Shown here one piece after another: positions 24,881 through 34,056 of a stretch of DNA of 64,000 nucleotides (position 1 is its first letter; every line of letters starts with the position of its first letter). The stretch lies in NCBI RefSeq assembly GCF_007992715.1, contig NZ_BKAU01000005.1, positions 558,001-622,000 of the forward strand. Direction: 5' to 3'. Below the pieces are notes generated by a model. That model was given only the letters and a program-made list of their open reading frames with translations. It was not told the origin of the DNA and ran no database searches. The DNA comes from Chitinophaga cymbidii. GTDB lineage: Bacteria; Bacteroidota; Bacteroidia; Chitinophagales; Chitinophagaceae. Both the position numbers and the translations under genes were made by a program.

Positions 24881-26512
24881 TCATTGATACCCCTTGTTTT
24901 GCTTAAGGTTGTTATTCTTCTCTATTTCCGTTCTCGGGATCGGAAAAAGTATCCTGTCGTTATTGTTCGTCGCGGCATGCGACAACCATGATTTCTTAGT
25001 GAAAACGCCGAACCTGATCAGGTCTGTGCGCCGGTGCCCTTCCTGGTCAAATTCCCATCCCAGCTCGTCCAGGAAGCGGCCGTACTGAACGTCCGCCCCG
25101 CCTTCGGTGGTGAACTGGTTATTCACCTCGTCCTGCATACCGTAAGCATAGGAGCTGCCCATCAGCAGCTGCGCGCCGGTTACCACAGCTTTGGCGGGAT
25201 TCTCGGGGAAGTTCCGGCGTCTTACGTCGGTTACAATAGCGGCCGCATCATCCGGATGGCCGCTGCGGAGCAGGGATTCCGCTTTCATCATCAGCACTTC
25301 GGCATAGCGGAAAACGGGATAATCGTTGCTCAAACGGTTGGAGGCGCCCATTTCTATTTCAAATTTGTTCAGCCGGAAACCGTGGATGGATTCTCCCTTT
25401 TCCAGCCCTGGCAGCTCGTTCACAAAAGCGAGCGGATCACCGGCAAAGTCGCCCTGGGCCACGTAGAGCATTTGCCCGGACGATGTGTATTGCTGGCCTT
25501 TTATCCAGTTGTTTTCATACCGCGCATCGTCCGTGTCAAACGTATTGATGAATTGCGGAATGGCGCAGATGCCGCCCCATGGCGTGTTCCGGAGATTATA
25601 GGTGGCCTGGTTCTCCTGTTGCAGTGTTTGCATGTGCAGGTCAAAGGCATTCCAGTTATCGGTATAATCCTCATCCATCGGGATGGCGAGAATGATCTCT
25701 TTGGAGCCCTGGTTGTTGGTCACGAACGGGTTTTTCTGCGTGGGTTCCAGGATGTATCCCGCACCGGAATTGATCACGCTGTCGCATGCCGCAATGCATT
25801 TGGCCCATTCCGGCGTGCCGGTGTAAATGCCCGCGTTGAGGTACATTTTGGCGAGCAGCGTGAAAGCCGCCCATTTGTTGTATTTGCCGTAAGTGGCTTC
25901 GTTGTTCTCCGTGCTCAGGAAAGGAATGTTGTCCGTCAGCTCTTTTATGATGAAGGCGTAGACCTCCTGGCGGGTGTTCTGCTCCGGCAGAAAGCCGGTC
26001 GGCAGATCGAACTGCGTTACAATGGGCACGTTGCCGTAGAAGTCGCACAGAATGGCGTAGTATGAAGCCCGCAGCACTTTCAGCTCCGCTACCACCGCCT
26101 CCTTGCCGTCTGTAATGGGAATAAGCCCGGATTCGATCTGGTAGAGGATCCTGTTGCAGTTGGTAATGCCCGCATAGGTCCTGGACCAGGTCTGGTTGAT
26201 CACATCATCATCGGTGGTCCAGGTATGTTTGTGCAGCCGCTGATAAACGCCATCGTCAAACCAGCCCCAGGGGCGTTTGGGGATGACGAGCTGGTCAGAT
26301 GTTACTTCCTGCGCGCGCCAGAGGCCGTTCCAGTCCAGCAGGATGAAACGCCATTGCGAGTATCCGGCGCCCACCAGCGCCGCCAGGTCGTCTTGCGTGG
26401 GATTGAAGCGGGTGGATATGATGGCGGTGTATGGCTGATCTTTCAGTTTGGTGCAGGCGGGGAGGTATAGTGCCGCTGCCAGTATCGTTATATAGAAATG
26501 GATCTTTTTCAT
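24881..26512 (-). CDS. SusD/RagB-family outer membrane lipoprotein
   Basis: A 543-residue nutrient-binding lipoprotein that caps a SusC-type porin on the cell surface. The signal peptide ends in lipobox LPAC (Cys20). The N-terminal TPR-like helices include the WSRTYAGITNCNRILYQIE segment typical of SusD, and the C-terminal half has the FRYAEVLMMKAESLLRSGHPDDA segment followed by the ending IPRTEIEKNNNLKQNKGY, both hallmarks of the family. It lies 20 bp after susC. No glycoside hydrolase, peptidase or sigma factor gene is next to the pair, so the transported nutrient cannot be guessed. Confidence 0.95.
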   Translation of the reverse strand: MKKIHFYITILAAALYLPACTKLKDQPYTAIISTRFNPTQDDLAALVGAGYSQWRFILLDWNGLWRAQEVTSDQLVIPKRPWGWFDDGVYQRLHKHTWTTDDDVINQTWSRTYAGITNCNRILYQIESGLIPITDGKEAVVAELKVLRASYYAILCDFYGNVPIVTQFDLPTGFLPEQNTRQEVYAFIIKELTDNIPFLSTENNEATYGKYNKWAAFTLLAKMYLNAGIYTGTPEWAKCIAACDSVINSGAGYILEPTQKNPFVTNNQGSKEIILAIPMDEDYTDNWNAFDLHMQTLQQENQATYNLRNTPWGGICAIPQFINTFDTDDARYENNWIKGQQYTSSGQMLYVAQGDFAGDPLAFVNELPGLEKGESIHGFRLNKFEIEMGASNRLSNDYPVFRYAEVLMMKAESLLRSGHPDDAAAIVTDVRRRNFPENPAKAVVTGAQLLMGSSYAYGMQDEVNNQFTTEGGADVQYGRFLDELGWEFDQEGHRRTDLIRFGVFTKKSWLSHAATNNNDRILFPIPRTEIEKNNNLKQNKGYQ

Positions 26513-26532
26513 CTTCCGTTTTTTTACAATGG

Positions 26533-29514
26533 TTAAAAATTCAGATTCACACCTACGGTGAAGGAGCGCGTGGTCGGGTATTTGTCGCGGTTGTCCAGAC
26601 CAGGGTTCAGGCCGAGCCTGTTCACTTCCGGATCAAGACCTTTATAACCGGTTATGATCAGCGTATTCAGGCTGGACACATACACGCGCGCTCCTTTGAT
26701 GTACTTGTTATTGAGCTTGCTGAAATTGTAACCGAGCGTAACGTTGTCTACTTTCCAGAAATCGCCGTCTTCCACATAGTAGCTGTTAAATTCCAGCGCG
26801 TTCACGTTCAGCTGGGTCTTGCCGAATACCGGGTCGTAAGAAGAGCGGAGGATGTTGTAGTTCTGGATGGCGGGGTTTTCCATGTACATGCGCTGTGAGT
26901 TGATGATCTGGTAGCCGAAAGCGCCTCTCATGGTAATGCTCAGGTCAAAATTCTTGTAGGAGAAGCTGTTGTTCCATCCTGCGTAATATTTCGGGAGGCC
27001 GTTGCCGATCACTTTTTTATCTTCAAAGCTGTGCGCAAAATCGTCATATTTCACCGCTTCCCCGTTCCTGCCCTCATATATCCATTTACCATCATCATCG
27101 ATATCAATTACTTTATACCCGTAGAAATCACCGATGCCGTCGCCGATCGTTACAATGTGGGTGAACGTCTGGATGGGAATGCCGGCCTCGCCTGTGGTGA
27201 AGTAAGGCGTGGTAGTCTGGTACAGTTCGTTGGAGAGGCTGATGAGTTTGTTGGTGTTGGTGGAAAAGTTTACGCTGGTGTTCCATACGAAGTCAGTTCT
27301 TTTCACCGGCACAAAGTTCAATACGATCTCTATGCCTTTGTTTTCCATTTTTCCCACGTTGGCGGTTGTCTGCGGGTAGAGATTTGGCGGGCTGGGCACC
27401 GCGTAATTGTACAGCAGCCCGGAGATGCGGCGGTTGTATACATCGATGTTACCGCTGATCCTGCCGCGCAGCATGCTGAAGTCCAGCCCGATGTTCGCTT
27501 CTCCTTTTTCTTCCCAGCGGATGAAGGGGTTGGCGTTGGTGGCGGGCACCAGGATCCTTGTCCATTTACCGTTTGAGTACACATAGTTGCCATAGTTGAT
27601 CAGGGGCTGGCTGAGGAAACCGGCGGAAGGAGGGTTGCCCGTGATGCCGTAACCGGCGCGCAGTTTGAGGTCATCGAACAGTTCGGTGTTCTTCATAAAA
27701 TTCTCTTTCGATATCCTCCAACCGCCTGAAACGGCCCAGAAGTTGCCCCAGGGGGAGTTGGCGCCGTACAGCTGGCTGGCGCCCTCGCGGCGGAGGCTTG
27801 CCATCAGCAGGTATTTGTCGTTAAAGCTGTAGTTGACCCTGCCGAAGAAGCTGATCAGGTTCGTTTCCGATTTTCCGCTGCTGATATTGGCCAGTTTGTT
27901 CTGTATGCCTTCTCCCAGCCCGATGTTGTTGTACCCGAACACGTCGGTGGGAAAATCCTGGTTATCGGTGTAGGTATTGGTGGATTCATTTTCCTGGTAG
28001 CCGTAACCGCCGAGCACCACCAGGTGATGTTTGTTCATCACTTTTGAATATTCCGCCGTCCATTCCGTAAGGCGGTCGATGGATAAATTGGAGCTGACGG
28101 AAGCAAAGCCGTTTACGCCGCTTTTGATGGTGGAGATATGCTTTTTCGTTTCTGCATAACCGTTATTCCCGTTAAAGCGTGAATAGGAGAAGAGGGCGGA
28201 GAGCTTCAGGTTATTGACAGGACGGTAGGTGAGCGTGGCGTTCATGCGGGAATTGACGTTTTTGGATTCCCCATCGCTTTCATAGAGCAGGGCGAGCGGG
28301 TTCTCGTAGTCGAAGTTCCCGGTCTGCTCGTAGAAGTCGCCGTCTTCGTTGTACACCGGTTCCGTGGGGTTACGGATAACGGTCTGCCGGTAGATCCAGC
28401 CGTTGAAGCTGTTGGAGCCGTTATTGTTCCGGGTGTAGCTGTTGGTCTGGTTGAGTATGCCGATGTTCAGCTTCAGCTTGTCGTCAAACATGCTGTGGTT
28501 CACGTCTATACGGCCGGTGAAGGTGTTGTTGTCGCTTTTCCGGAAGATGCCCTGCAAGGCGCGGTAGTTGGCGGAGGCGAGGTAGTTGGTAGTGCTGTTG
28601 CCGCCGCGGATGGTGAGGTTATGCACATGCGTCAGCGGTGTGCGGGTGGCTTCTTTCAGCCAGTCGGTGGTGCTGCCCGCGTCCCAGTTGGCGAGGCGGG
28701 TGCCGGCTTTGATCTGGTCGCGGTAATCCTGGGCGGTGAGCATGTCCAGCTTCCGGGCGATCACCTGCGTAGTGGCGTAGCCGCTGTAGTCTACGCTGGT
28801 CATGTTGGTGGAGCGGGCTCTTTTGGTGGTGATGATGATCACGCCGTTGGAGCCTCTCACGCCGTAGATCGCCGCGGAGGAGCCGTCTTTCAGCACGTCT
28901 ACGGATTCGATGTCTTCCGGCGCTACGGTTTTAAGGTCGCCGGGAATGCCGTCTATGATCACCAGGGGATTGGCGTTTGCGCCGAAGAGGGTGGTGTTCC
29001 CCCGGAGCAATATCTGCGTGCCGTCCGTAGGGTTCCCGCTGGGCGCGGCGATAGTGAGGCCGGCTACTTTCCCTTGCAGCAGCGCTCCGGCATCCTGTAC
29101 AGGACCTTTTACGAAGTCAGCGGCCTTCACGGAAGCCACGGCGCTGGTCACGTCCGCCCGCCTTTGGGTGCCGTAGCCGATTACAACCGCTTCCCGCAGG
29201 TTCTCGGCGGATACCTGCATCACCACGTTAACGGAAGCCCTGTTATTCACGGCTATTTCCTTTTCCTCAAAACCTATGTAGGAGAACAGGAGAACGGCGG
29301 AACCGCTGTTCACGGTGATGGTGTACTGCCCGTCAATTCCGGTGGTAGTGCCTGTGGTGGCGCCTTTTACACTCACGCTTACGCCGGGCAGGGGTTCACC
29401 TTTTTCATCCGTCACTTTGCCTTTGACGGTGGTTTGCTGTGCGTAGGAGGCCCTGGTCCCTAGCAGGACTAACAGGCAACAGGCCAGCAGCATGACTGGA
29501 ATGCATTTTTTCAT
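26533..29514 (-). CDS. SusC/RagA-type TonB-linked outer membrane transporter
   Basis: A 993-residue transporter. The start at 29514 (MKKCIPVM...) gives a signal peptide cleaved after SYA-Q; the frame back to 29559 is polar. An N-terminal carboxypeptidase-regulatory-like domain (GKVTDEKGEPLPGVSVSVKG, about 25-105) precedes the plug, with VVIGYGTQRRADVTSAV as the SusC signature and ESVDVLKDGSSAAIYGVRG. The rest is a 22-strand barrel ending in RSFTVGVNLNF with a terminal Phe. It forms an operon with the SusD gene downstream. Confidence 0.95.
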   Translation of the reverse strand: MKKCIPVMLLACCLLVLLGTRASYAQQTTVKGKVTDEKGEPLPGVSVSVKGATTGTTTGIDGQYTITVNSGSAVLLFSYIGFEEKEIAVNNRASVNVVMQVSAENLREAVVIGYGTQRRADVTSAVASVKAADFVKGPVQDAGALLQGKVAGLTIAAPSGNPTDGTQILLRGNTTLFGANANPLVIIDGIPGDLKTVAPEDIESVDVLKDGSSAAIYGVRGSNGVIIITTKRARSTNMTSVDYSGYATTQVIARKLDMLTAQDYRDQIKAGTRLANWDAGSTTDWLKEATRTPLTHVHNLTIRGGNSTTNYLASANYRALQGIFRKSDNNTFTGRIDVNHSMFDDKLKLNIGILNQTNSYTRNNNGSNSFNGWIYRQTVIRNPTEPVYNEDGDFYEQTGNFDYENPLALLYESDGESKNVNSRMNATLTYRPVNNLKLSALFSYSRFNGNNGYAETKKHISTIKSGVNGFASVSSNLSIDRLTEWTAEYSKVMNKHHLVVLGGYGYQENESTNTYTDNQDFPTDVFGYNNIGLGEGIQNKLANISSGKSETNLISFFGRVNYSFNDKYLLMASLRREGASQLYGANSPWGNFWAVSGGWRISKENFMKNTELFDDLKLRAGYGITGNPPSAGFLSQPLINYGNYVYSNGKWTRILVPATNANPFIRWEEKGEANIGLDFSMLRGRISGNIDVYNRRISGLLYNYAVPSPPNLYPQTTANVGKMENKGIEIVLNFVPVKRTDFVWNTSVNFSTNTNKLISLSNELYQTTTPYFTTGEAGIPIQTFTHIVTIGDGIGDFYGYKVIDIDDDGKWIYEGRNGEAVKYDDFAHSFEDKKVIGNGLPKYYAGWNNSFSYKNFDLSITMRGAFGYQIINSQRMYMENPAIQNYNILRSSYDPVFGKTQLNVNALEFNSYYVEDGDFWKVDNVTLGYNFSKLNNKYIKGARVYVSSLNTLIITGYKGLDPEVNRLGLNPGLDNRDKYPTTRSFTVGVNLNF

Positions 29515-29828
29515 CTCGGTGGAATTTTGGTTATGAATGGTAATCAGTTCACTGTGCATCTTTCTGAAATGGTTGTCCAGAAAGGATTGGATAGTAAATA
29601 AGTGTAATTAGTGGTTACATTATTTATCAGTTTTATTCTGTTGTGGAACGCTCGAATTACAATCTTGGTCTATATTATAGCGTATCGCGACTTGTTCAAC
29701 TGTATCTATTATTGTCAAGTTAACACTTATTTATATTATTTAGGAATATTCTGCCGGATTTATTTTCCGGGGCATAAAAAAACCGGGCTCAGGGGAGCCC
29801 GGTCATTATAAAGATATGTTTGTGATGA
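29515..29828. other. AT-rich region upstream of susC
   Basis: This 314-bp region contains the terminator of the next TonB receptor gene at its right end. I searched the minus strand for TAnnTTTG and found no match, so susC may use another type of promoter or an activator. No gene is apparent. Confidence 0.5.
29775..29803 (-). terminator. Rho-independent terminator of the TonB-dependent receptor gene
   Basis: A 9-bp perfect stem ACCGGGCTC/GAGCCCGGT with loop AGGG is followed on the minus strand by TTTTTTTATGCC. It lies 26 bp after the receptor stop. Confidence 0.9.
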
Positions 29829-32522
29829 CTAGAAGTTCAGCCGGAGGCTGGTGGTCCAGGTCCTGCCGAAGCCGATGTATACAGTGCTACGCTTGCCGGA
29901 GCCGTTGTTGCCAATCACGAAATCCGTTGCATCGGTTGGGTCATAGGCAACGTCATTGGTGGATTCAGAGATGTAATCCTCGTCGAGGATGTTATCTACG
30001 TTCAGCCTCCAGGTGAGCCGGGTAGCACCGAGTTTGAACTTGACGCTCAGCACAGCGTCCAGCAAGCCGTAGGAGGGAAGCTTCCAGGCTTCGCGGCCTT
30101 CATCCGTCGGTTTATTGCGGCTGGAGGGATCGAAATAGGCGTACAGGTTGTCAGCGAAAAAGTAGCTGGCCCTTAACTTGATACCATCCAGCACTTTGCG
30201 GTTCTGTAATACCTCGTATGCTGCGCCGATGTTGAATGTCGTTTGTGCGGCGTCGCCTACCTTCACGTTATTGGTAAAGATGGTGGTGGGATCGCCTTTC
30301 GGATCGTTGGTATCGTCATCAAAGGTCTGTGTCTGGGCGTTGTTCTTCCATCTCCAGTCACCAATCGATGCCATACCGGTCAATTCAAAGTTGCGGGTAA
30401 CGAAGCTGGTAACGTCCAACTCAATACCCTTGTGTAGGGCATCCAGACCGGTGGTTACATAACGCTCGTTGGCGCCGGAATTGGTGCGGATAACGGTTTT
30501 ATCTTTCCAGCTGGTGTTATAGAAGTTCACGTTCGCATTGAGGAACTTGGTACGGAGGCCGTATCCCAGTTCTACGCCAAATACTTTTTCATTGGCCGTG
30601 TTCAGGATCTTTTCGTTGTCATTGGCATAGAATACGGAGTTAAAGAAAGGCGCCCTTGAGAAGTGCCCAACATTCACGAATACGTTGTGCTGGGTGTTGA
30701 TGCGGTAGTTACCACCGGCTTTAAAAGTATAGCCCGTGAAATTTTTCCAGTCCGTCATCCGGTTAGGATCGCCTGGTGCATAAAGGAAAAGATCTTCGCG
30801 TTTGTATCCAGTGTTGGATACAGCGGCAGCCGCAAACAGATCCAGGTGCTCATTAGAATATTCCAAAGAAGAGAATCCACCGATCTGTTGCACATAACCG
30901 TTATTGTTATAAGCGATAGGAGTTTCCTTGTCGCCCGGTGGTACGTACGTTTCGGGATTGTTGCTGTCATCAGTGTTGTAAAGGGCGTCTGCTCCGATGG
31001 TGCTTTCCAGTCTCCTGTAGTGGAGGCCCTTGTAGTAGCGGTAGTCAACGCCCACATTCAGGCTTAGCTGGTTTGTAAAACGATGCGTCAGGTTGGAAAT
31101 GATGCCGTACCAGTTATGTTCGTTCATGGATGCTCTTTTGGCGATGCCCGTGCCGCTAGTTACTACGTATTTGCCGAGATAGGGGCCGGGCGTGGTCCAT
31201 GGAACATTGGCTGTAGCGCCGAAGTCAGGGACTACAGTACCTGTGTTGAACCTTTTGATATCGTCAAAACGCACCAGTCCGTTGGCGTCCCTGGGGAGGC
31301 TGTAAACATTGGTGCCGTTGATCCTTCCGTAGTCACCACTACCGCCACCGCGACCAATAGAGGCATATACGATGGAGTTCAGTTCCGTTTTGTCGCTGAT
31401 AGTCCAGTAGTGGTTCAGGTTGAACACCGGTTTGTGATAAAAGTTGGTGTTCATGGTGAACTGTTTGCCATCCAGGTAGCCCCAGCCGTTATTGTATTTT
31501 GCGCCGTATGCTTTCACGCTCGGGTCTTTGGGGTTGCCGTAGAACGTCTGATAGGGCAGGCCCACGGAACGCTGGTTATGCTCCTGCGGAGCGCCCGTAG
31601 CTGTCAGTGAAAGGGTGTGCGCGCTGTTGATGGTCCATGACAGGGTGGCGAAATAGTTCCAGCCTTTGAAGTCCGTGCCGTCCACATAACCATCGCCCTG
31701 GGTATAAGAGCCCAGCAGGGTGAAGGCCAGCCCGTTCTTCATCAGGCCGGAGGAAACGGAAGCGGTATATTTCATATAGCCGTCGTTACCGAAAGCAACG
31801 GATGCAAATCCGCCTTTCTCGCGGTCGCTGGCTTTTGTAACGATATTGATATTACCGCCTACGGCGTTGATGGACAATTTGGAGGCGCCGAGGCCGCGTT
31901 GCACCTGTATGTTGCTGGCAATGTCCTGCAGGCCGGCCCAGTTGCTCCAGTAAACGCGGCTGTCTTCCATGCCGTTCACGGGCACCCCGTTGATCATCAC
32001 GGATACGTTCTCCTGGGAGAAGCCGCGCACGTTCATGCGGGAATCGCCAAAGCCGCCGCCGGCTTTTGTTACATACATGGAGGGCGTGGCGCGCAGCACT
32101 TCGGGAAATTCCTTGTTGCCAAGCCGCTCCTCGATGTCCGCCGCTTTGATAGTAGACAACGCCACCGGCGTTTTACGGTCGATCGCCATGTTGCCGGTAA
32201 CGATCACTTCATTAATAGATACCTGGTTGGGGGCCAGCTTGATCACACCAAGGTCCTGGGAGCCTGATACCGTAAATTCCTGCGGCAGAAAACCTACAAA
32301 ATTCACCGTTACTTTAGACAGGTCTGCATTTGATTTCAGGCTGAAACTTCCGTCCAGGGTACTGGTGGTCCCAACAATACGGCCGCCCGCATTGCCGCTT
32401 ACCGTAGCCCCGATCAGCGGCTCCCCGGTAGACTCGTCCAGTACTTTTCCTTTGATGATTTGTTGTGCAGTTGTTCTGAGGCCGAACATTACACAGAGGG
32501 ATAGTAAAAACAATAGTCTCAT
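29829..32522 (-). CDS. TonB-dependent receptor with carboxypeptidase-regulatory-like domain
   Basis: An 897-residue outer-membrane receptor, read from the ATG at 32522 (MRLLFLLSL...). In-frame GTG (32546) and TTG (32543) codons upstream would add a Lys-Lys n-region and cannot be excluded. After the signal peptide (TTA-Q) comes a carboxypeptidase-regulatory-like domain (GKVLDESTGEPLIGATVSG). The plug follows (VPVNGMEDSRVYWSNWAGL, IQVQRGLGASKLSINAVGGNI), and then a barrel ending in GRTWTTSLRLNF. It lacks the SusC signature and a SusD partner, so it is a stand-alone receptor, perhaps for iron complexes or cofactors. No fur box was identified. Confidence 0.92.
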   Translation of the reverse strand: MRLLFLLSLCVMFGLRTTAQQIIKGKVLDESTGEPLIGATVSGNAGGRIVGTTSTLDGSFSLKSNADLSKVTVNFVGFLPQEFTVSGSQDLGVIKLAPNQVSINEVIVTGNMAIDRKTPVALSTIKAADIEERLGNKEFPEVLRATPSMYVTKAGGGFGDSRMNVRGFSQENVSVMINGVPVNGMEDSRVYWSNWAGLQDIASNIQVQRGLGASKLSINAVGGNINIVTKASDREKGGFASVAFGNDGYMKYTASVSSGLMKNGLAFTLLGSYTQGDGYVDGTDFKGWNYFATLSWTINSAHTLSLTATGAPQEHNQRSVGLPYQTFYGNPKDPSVKAYGAKYNNGWGYLDGKQFTMNTNFYHKPVFNLNHYWTISDKTELNSIVYASIGRGGGSGDYGRINGTNVYSLPRDANGLVRFDDIKRFNTGTVVPDFGATANVPWTTPGPYLGKYVVTSGTGIAKRASMNEHNWYGIISNLTHRFTNQLSLNVGVDYRYYKGLHYRRLESTIGADALYNTDDSNNPETYVPPGDKETPIAYNNNGYVQQIGGFSSLEYSNEHLDLFAAAAVSNTGYKREDLFLYAPGDPNRMTDWKNFTGYTFKAGGNYRINTQHNVFVNVGHFSRAPFFNSVFYANDNEKILNTANEKVFGVELGYGLRTKFLNANVNFYNTSWKDKTVIRTNSGANERYVTTGLDALHKGIELDVTSFVTRNFELTGMASIGDWRWKNNAQTQTFDDDTNDPKGDPTTIFTNNVKVGDAAQTTFNIGAAYEVLQNRKVLDGIKLRASYFFADNLYAYFDPSSRNKPTDEGREAWKLPSYGLLDAVLSVKFKLGATRLTWRLNVDNILDEDYISESTNDVAYDPTDATDFVIGNNGSGKRSTVYIGFGRTWTTSLRLNF

Positions 32523-32825
32523 AAGCAAAATGAATTTTTTCAACACAAAGATGGGAAATAATTGCGCTCAAACTTTAACTAGACTTTAACAAATTGTTAA
32601 GTAGCAGGATTTTCTATTATATCGGGAAATTTGCTTTCATTAATTCAAAAAAAGCCATGAAAAGAGCGGTTTTGTATAGTATAAGGGCCGAATAATCGCA
32701 TATTTCAAATTTAAAAATATGTTATTCATTTCCTTTATCATTTATTGTGGATAACCGGTATTAACAGCATTCCGGCTACAGTCCCAAAAATGGCATAACT
32801 TTGCATCTATTTAAGCAAAAGATAC
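32523..32825. other. Divergent region between TonB receptor and ribBA
   Basis: This 303-bp AT-rich region must hold promoters for both genes. A -7 box for ribBA is listed separately; none was found for the receptor. I looked for the conserved segments of an FMN riboswitch in front of ribBA and did not see them. Confidence 0.5.
32796..32803 (+). promoter_or_regulatory. Candidate -7 box of the ribBA promoter
   Basis: TAACTTTG followed by CATC matches TAnnTTTG and lies 22 nt before the ribBA ATG. No clear TTG at the expected -33 distance was seen. Confidence 0.5.
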
Positions 32826-34028
32826 ATGTTAGATACAATTGAATCCGCCATTGAGGATATCAGGCAGGGGAAGCTGGTGATCGTGGTGGATGACGAAGAC
32901 CGCGAGAACGAAGGGGATTTCATTACTGCCGCAAGGAATGTTACGCCGGAGATCATCAATTTTATGAGCACATACGGGCGCGGCCTCATTTGCGCCCCCC
33001 TGTCGGAGGACCGTTGTGATGAGCTGGGCCTGGAAATGATGGTGCGTGACAATACTGCTTTGCATCAGACGCCTTTTACCGTTTCAGTAGACCTGCTGGG
33101 TCACGGCTGCACCACCGGCATTTCGGCGCATGACCGTGCCAAAACCGTGCAGGCGCTGATCGATCCGGAAACCCGCCCGGAAGAGCTGGGTAAACCGGGA
33201 CATATCTTTCCGCTGAAAGCCAAGAGTGGCGGCGTGCTTCGCCGTACCGGCCATACCGAAGCGACGATAGACCTGGCGCGGCTGGCCGGCTTCGAGCCCG
33301 CGGGCGTGCTGGTGGAGATCATGAACGAAGACGGATCGATGGCGCGCCTTCCGCAGCTGCGCGAGATCGCCCAAAAGTTCAACCTCAAGCTCATCTCCAT
33401 AAAAGACCTCATCGAATACCGCCTGCGCACCGAAACCCTTATTGAAGAGGAAGTACGGGTGCAGATGCCCACCAAATACGGCAATTTTGAGCTGGTGGCA
33501 TTCAAGCAGCTCAATACCAATGATATGCACATGGCGCTGAAGAAAGGGGACTGGGAAGCCGGGGAGCCGGTGCTGGTGCGCGTGCATTCCAGCTGCTTCA
33601 CGGGAGACATCCTGCATTCCCTGCGCTGCGATTGCGGAGAGCAATTACAGGCTGCCATGCAAATGGTGGAGAAAGAAGGGAAAGGACTTATTCTTTATAT
33701 GAACCAGGAAGGCCGCGGCATCGGGCTGATGAACAAGCTGAAAGCCTACAAGCTGCAGGAAGAAGGGAAGGATACGGTGGAAGCGAACCTGGAATTGGGT
33801 TTCAAAATGGATGAAAGGGATTACGGCGTAGGCGCGCAGATACTGCGGCATCTGAACGTAACCAAAATGCGCCTTATCACCAATAACCCGCGCAAACGCG
33901 CCGGCCTCAATGGCTATGGGCTTGAAATCGTGGAGAATGTGGCGATCGAGATCTGTCCCAATCCGCATAATGAATTTTACCTGAAAACGAAGCGGGACAA
34001 GTTAGGGCATGAGATATTGAAAGGTTGA
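32826..34028 (+). CDS. ribBA: Bifunctional 3,4-dihydroxy-2-butanone-4-phosphate synthase / GTP cyclohydrolase II
   Basis: A 400-residue fusion that makes both starting compounds of riboflavin synthesis. Residues 1-203 are RibB: VVDDEDRENEGDFI carries the acidic metal ligands, and HGCTTGISAHDRAKT, FPLKAKSGGVLRRTGHTEA and EIMNEDGSMAR follow. Residues 205-400 are RibA: VRVHSSCFTGDILHSLRCDCGEQL supplies the three zinc-binding cysteines, and MNQEGRGIGLMNKLKAY and the RLITNNPRKRAGLNGYG segment complete the GTP site. Both halves look intact. It stands alone; other rib genes are not in the window. Confidence 0.96.
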   Translation: MLDTIESAIEDIRQGKLVIVVDDEDRENEGDFITAARNVTPEIINFMSTYGRGLICAPLSEDRCDELGLEMMVRDNTALHQTPFTVSVDLLGHGCTTGISAHDRAKTVQALIDPETRPEELGKPGHIFPLKAKSGGVLRRTGHTEATIDLARLAGFEPAGVLVEIMNEDGSMARLPQLREIAQKFNLKLISIKDLIEYRLRTETLIEEEVRVQMPTKYGNFELVAFKQLNTNDMHMALKKGDWEAGEPVLVRVHSSCFTGDILHSLRCDCGEQLQAAMQMVEKEGKGLILYMNQEGRGIGLMNKLKAYKLQEEGKDTVEANLELGFKMDERDYGVGAQILRHLNVTKMRLITNNPRKRAGLNGYGLEIVENVAIEICPNPHNEFYLKTKRDKLGHEILKG

Positions 34029-34056
34029 GAGGCGGTTTTTTTTGCCGTTGAATCCG

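Noticed and set aside
32547..32825. FMN riboswitch upstream of ribBA
   Set aside because: The conserved FMN-element segments are not visible, and a -7 box lies only 22 nt before the start codon, leaving no room for a riboswitch in that transcript.
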